Both the position numbers and the translations under genes were made by a program. From Chloroflexota bacterium (GTDB taxonomy: Bacteria > Chloroflexota > UBA11872 > VXNJ01): a stretch of 7,567 nucleotides of DNA. The notes under the pieces were generated by a model. That model was not told where the DNA came from. It searched no databases and saw only the letters and a program-made list of their open reading frames with translations. Shown here piece by piece: positions 5,879 through 7,567 of this stretch; positions within the stretch are counted from its first letter, which is position 1, and every line of letters begins with the position of its first letter. The stretch lies in the NCBI GenBank assembly GCA_026708165.1, contig JAPOVO010000045.1:1-7567 (forward strand). Direction: 5' to 3'.

Positions 5879-6719
5879 ACCAACCTTGATGCTCGGCCGG
5901 GCGCCCGCGGACAGATTGATCGATGAGCTGCGCCGGGGCTTCGAGGAGCTTTCGGCGAATTCCGGCCCGGTCACCATGCAGACCATCAAGTGCGGAGAGT
6001 CCGCGGCCGTCGCGGGCTACGAGAAGGCCGTGCGCCGCACCTTTCGCCGCGTTGGCGTCACTCTGCGTGGTAGCACGTTTCCTTATGAGGTCGATGACGA
6101 GCCTCTGATCGAAGAAATAGACCGGGCGAACGACGATCCGAGCACTCAAGGAGTGCTCCTCTTCGAACCGTTGCCGCCTCACGTGAACGCGGAGCTGGTA
6201 AAGAGCCGTCTCTCACCGGATAAGGACGTGGACTGCGTCACGCCGAGACGCTTGGGCGACTTCTATTCGGGGCAGTCGGACGTGGCGCCCGCGACCGCCG
6301 CGGCGGTGATCCAGATGCTCGATCATCACGCAATCGCCATCGAGGGAAAGCGGGCGGTCGTGGTCGGACGCAGCAGCGTCGTGGGCCGACCGGCGGCTTT
6401 GCTCTTGACGTTCAGGAACGCGACCGTAACCGTTTGCCATACGCGGACGCTTGCGCTCGATGAGGAGCTCAGGCGGGCCGAGATCATCGTGGCTGCGGCG
6501 GGCGTGCCCGAACTGGTCACGTCCGACCATGTTTCCGAAGGCGTGGTTGTTGTCGATGTGGGAACCAACTACGTCGAGGGTCGCGTTGTCGGTGACGTAC
6601 ACTTCGAAGGAGTGTCGAAGAAGGCGAAGGCCATTACTCCGGTCCCCAGGGGCGTTGGACCTCTCACGACGGTAATGCTGGCGAGGAATCTCTTTAATCT
6701 GGCGTCTGCCGGAGAATAG
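5871..6719 (+). CDS. folD: Methylenetetrahydrofolate dehydrogenase FolD, apparently lacking cyclohydrolase residues
   Basis: FolD normally carries both NADP-linked 5,10-methylene-THF dehydrogenase and methenyl-THF cyclohydrolase activity. The 282-residue product has family length and layout: an N-terminal folate-binding half with GVLLFEPLP (94-102) and SPDKDVD (115-121), then a Rossmann half with [17 protein letters not shown] (158-174), [10 protein letters not shown] (184-193), VVVVDVGTN (225-233) and [12 protein letters not shown] (255-266). Compared by eye with E. coli FolD, Tyr50 and Asp121 are kept, but the catalytic Lys54 is Val (codon 6030-6032) and Gln98 is Phe (codon 6162-6164). The usual PCTP is PATA (140-143) and PVPGG is PVPRG (Arg260). 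The dinucleotide site looks intact. I infer a dehydrogenase that has lost cyclohydrolase activity, complemented by the overlapping fchA. A more divergent role cannot be excluded. The start is ATG 5871, overlapping the fchA stop by 8 bases. Confidence 0.9.
   Translation: MTRPTLMLGRAPADRLIDELRRGFEELSANSGPVTMQTIKCGESAAVAGYEKAVRRTFRRVGVTLRGSTFPYEVDDEPLIEEIDRANDDPSTQGVLLFEPLPPHVNAELVKSRLSPDKDVDCVTPRRLGDFYSGQSDVAPATAAAVIQMLDHHAIAIEGKRAVVVGRSSVVGRPAALLLTFRNATVTVCHTRTLALDEELRRAEIIVAAAGVPELVTSDHVSEGVVVVDVGTNYVEGRVVGDVHFEGVSKKAKAITPVPRGVGPLTTVMLARNLFNLASAGE
6140..6158. repeat. Perfect 8-bp inverted repeat with 3-base loop inside folD
   Basis: GAGCACTC (6140-6147) and GAGTGCTC (6151-6158) are exact reverse complements separated by AAG. 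There is no T run after it. It lies within the folD coding sequence, just before the codon for Phe98, and could form a hairpin in the mRNA. It is most likely incidental to coding in GC-rich DNA. Confidence 0.5.
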
Positions 6720-6753
6720 GATTGCCTACTCGACATCTTTCACGACCCCCGAC

Positions 6754-6759
6754 GGGGAG
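6754..6759 (+). promoter_or_regulatory. Shine-Dalgarno for the fhs TTG start
   Basis: GGGGAG lies 6 bases before TTG at 6766-6768. No ATG, GTG or other TTG occurs in this frame between the upstream in-frame stop (TAA at 6673-6675) and this codon, so the site supports TTG as the initiator. Confidence 0.6.
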
Positions 6760-6765
6760 CGCGGA

Positions 6766-7567
6766 TTGAAGCCCATAGTCGACGTTGCCAAATCAGCGGG
6801 AATCAGCCTCGACGAGATCGATCTTTATGGTCGTTTCAAGGCTAAGGTCCATCTAAGCCTGCTGGACCGGCTTGCCGATAGGCCGAATGGAAAGCTGATC
6901 CTGGTCACCGGCATCACCCCCACCACCAAGGGTGAAGGTAAGACGACTGTATCTATCGGCCTCTCCCAGTCGCTGCGAAGTTTGGGGAAAAATGTGATCG
7001 CGTGCCTTCGCGAACCATCGCTCGGCCCCGTATTTGGAATGAAGGGCGGCGCGACAGGTGGTGGGAAAGCCCGAATACACCCCCACACCGATATCAATTT
7101 GCACTTCAACGGCGACTTTCACGCTATTACGTCGGCTCACAATCTGCTCTCGGCGATCATCGACAACCATGTTCACCACGGCAACAAGCTCGGGTTGGAT
7201 CCCCGCCGGATAACCTGGCGGCGTGCTATCGATATGAACGACCGCGCGCTGACGAATATAGTCACCGGACTCGGCGGTCCCCGCCGCGGCGTTCCCAGGG
7301 AGAGCGGATTCGACATCACGCCGGCGTCGGAGATCATGGCGATTCTCTGTCTCTCGCGGGACTTGGACGACCTCAAGCAGCGCCTGGGGCGGATCGTCAT
7401 TGGTCGAACGTTCAGCGGCGAATCGGTCGCCGCCGCCGACCTGAACTGCCATAACGCTATGGCGCTGCTGCTGCGCGACGCCATCATGCCGAATCTCGTC
7501 CAGAACGATGACGGAGGACCTGTCATCGTTCACGGCGGCCCCTTCGCCAACATAGCCCACGGGTGCA
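6766..7567 (+). CDS. fhs: Formate-tetrahydrofolate ligase, N-terminal half (runs off window)
   Basis: Fhs uses ATP to join formate and THF, giving 10-formyl-THF. The window holds 267 codons of a protein usually about 557 residues long; the frame is open to the right edge. Visible landmarks in order are [12 protein letters not shown] at the start, [10 protein letters not shown] at about 19-28, the ATP-binding loop [11 protein letters not shown] at 51-61, [77 protein letters not shown], and [13 protein letters not shown] at the edge. Lys and Arg appear in GGGKARI, where many relatives have GGGYAQV. TTG at 6766 is the only usable start; it leaves the N-terminus roughly 12-16 residues shorter than usual. 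It begins 46 bases after folD, so the two are probably cotranscribed, and its product is the substrate of the fchA-folD pair. Confidence 0.95.
   Translation, partial: MKPIVDVAKSAGISLDEIDLYGRFKAKVHLSLLDRLADRPNGKLILVTGITPTTKGEGKTTVSIGLSQSLRSLGKNVIACLREPSLGPVFGMKGGATGGGKARIHPHTDINLHFNGDFHAITSAHNLLSAIIDNHVHHGNKLGLDPRRITWRRAIDMNDRALTNIVTGLGGPRRGVPRESGFDITPASEIMAILCLSRDLDDLKQRLGRIVIGRTFSGESVAAADLNCHNAMALLLRDAIMPNLVQNDDGGPVIVHGGPFANIAHGC

Noticed and set aside
6853..7560. Open frame of 235 codons on the minus strand, antisense to fhs
   Set aside because: The plus strand encodes unmistakable Fhs motifs throughout. The antisense frame has no ribosome binding site or family features.

Overview
The window is a gene-dense, GC-rich bacterial chromosome segment with ordinary housekeeping content. 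I see no transposase, integrase, phage gene, CRISPR array, rRNA or tRNA. The diaminopimelate aminotransferase route to lysine and peptidoglycan, together with the miaA-dapF-dapL-hflX order, suggests Chloroflexota (Dehalococcoidia/SAR202-like). That placement rests on recall of such genomes, not on a search, and is only moderately confident.

Layout. Positions 1-97 may hold the tail of an upstream plus-strand gene. Positions 75-503 (+) encode an unrecognised small protein with one membrane anchor; it ends at a probable terminator and converges on the next cluster. On the minus strand, read right to left from about 5000 to 567, are miaA (tRNA dimethylallyltransferase), dapF (diaminopimelate epimerase), dapL (LL-diaminopimelate aminotransferase) and hflX (ribosome-associated GTPase). 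A divergent intergenic region (5024-5224) separates them from a plus-strand set running off the right edge: fchA (methenyl-THF cyclohydrolase/cyclodeaminase family), folD (methylene-THF dehydrogenase family) and the 5' half of fhs (formate-THF ligase).

How the genes work together. DapL and DapF catalyse consecutive steps (tetrahydrodipicolinate to LL-DAP to meso-DAP). Fhs, FchA and FolD cover three consecutive one-carbon steps (formate to 10-formyl-THF to 5,10-methenyl-THF to 5,10-methylene-THF). MiaA and HflX act on tRNA and the ribosome.

The most interesting signal is in folD. It aligns without gaps to E. coli FolD from residue 50 to 121, as recalled, but the cyclohydrolase lysine (54) is Val and the glutamine (98) is Phe, while Tyr50 and Asp121 remain. 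Its overlapping neighbour, FchA, is a family that can supply that activity. This looks like a split of a normally bifunctional enzyme into two genes. A second oddity is hflX: its conserved N-terminus extends about 36 codons upstream of the first usable ATG/GTG/TTG codon, and the only plausible initiator there is ATA.
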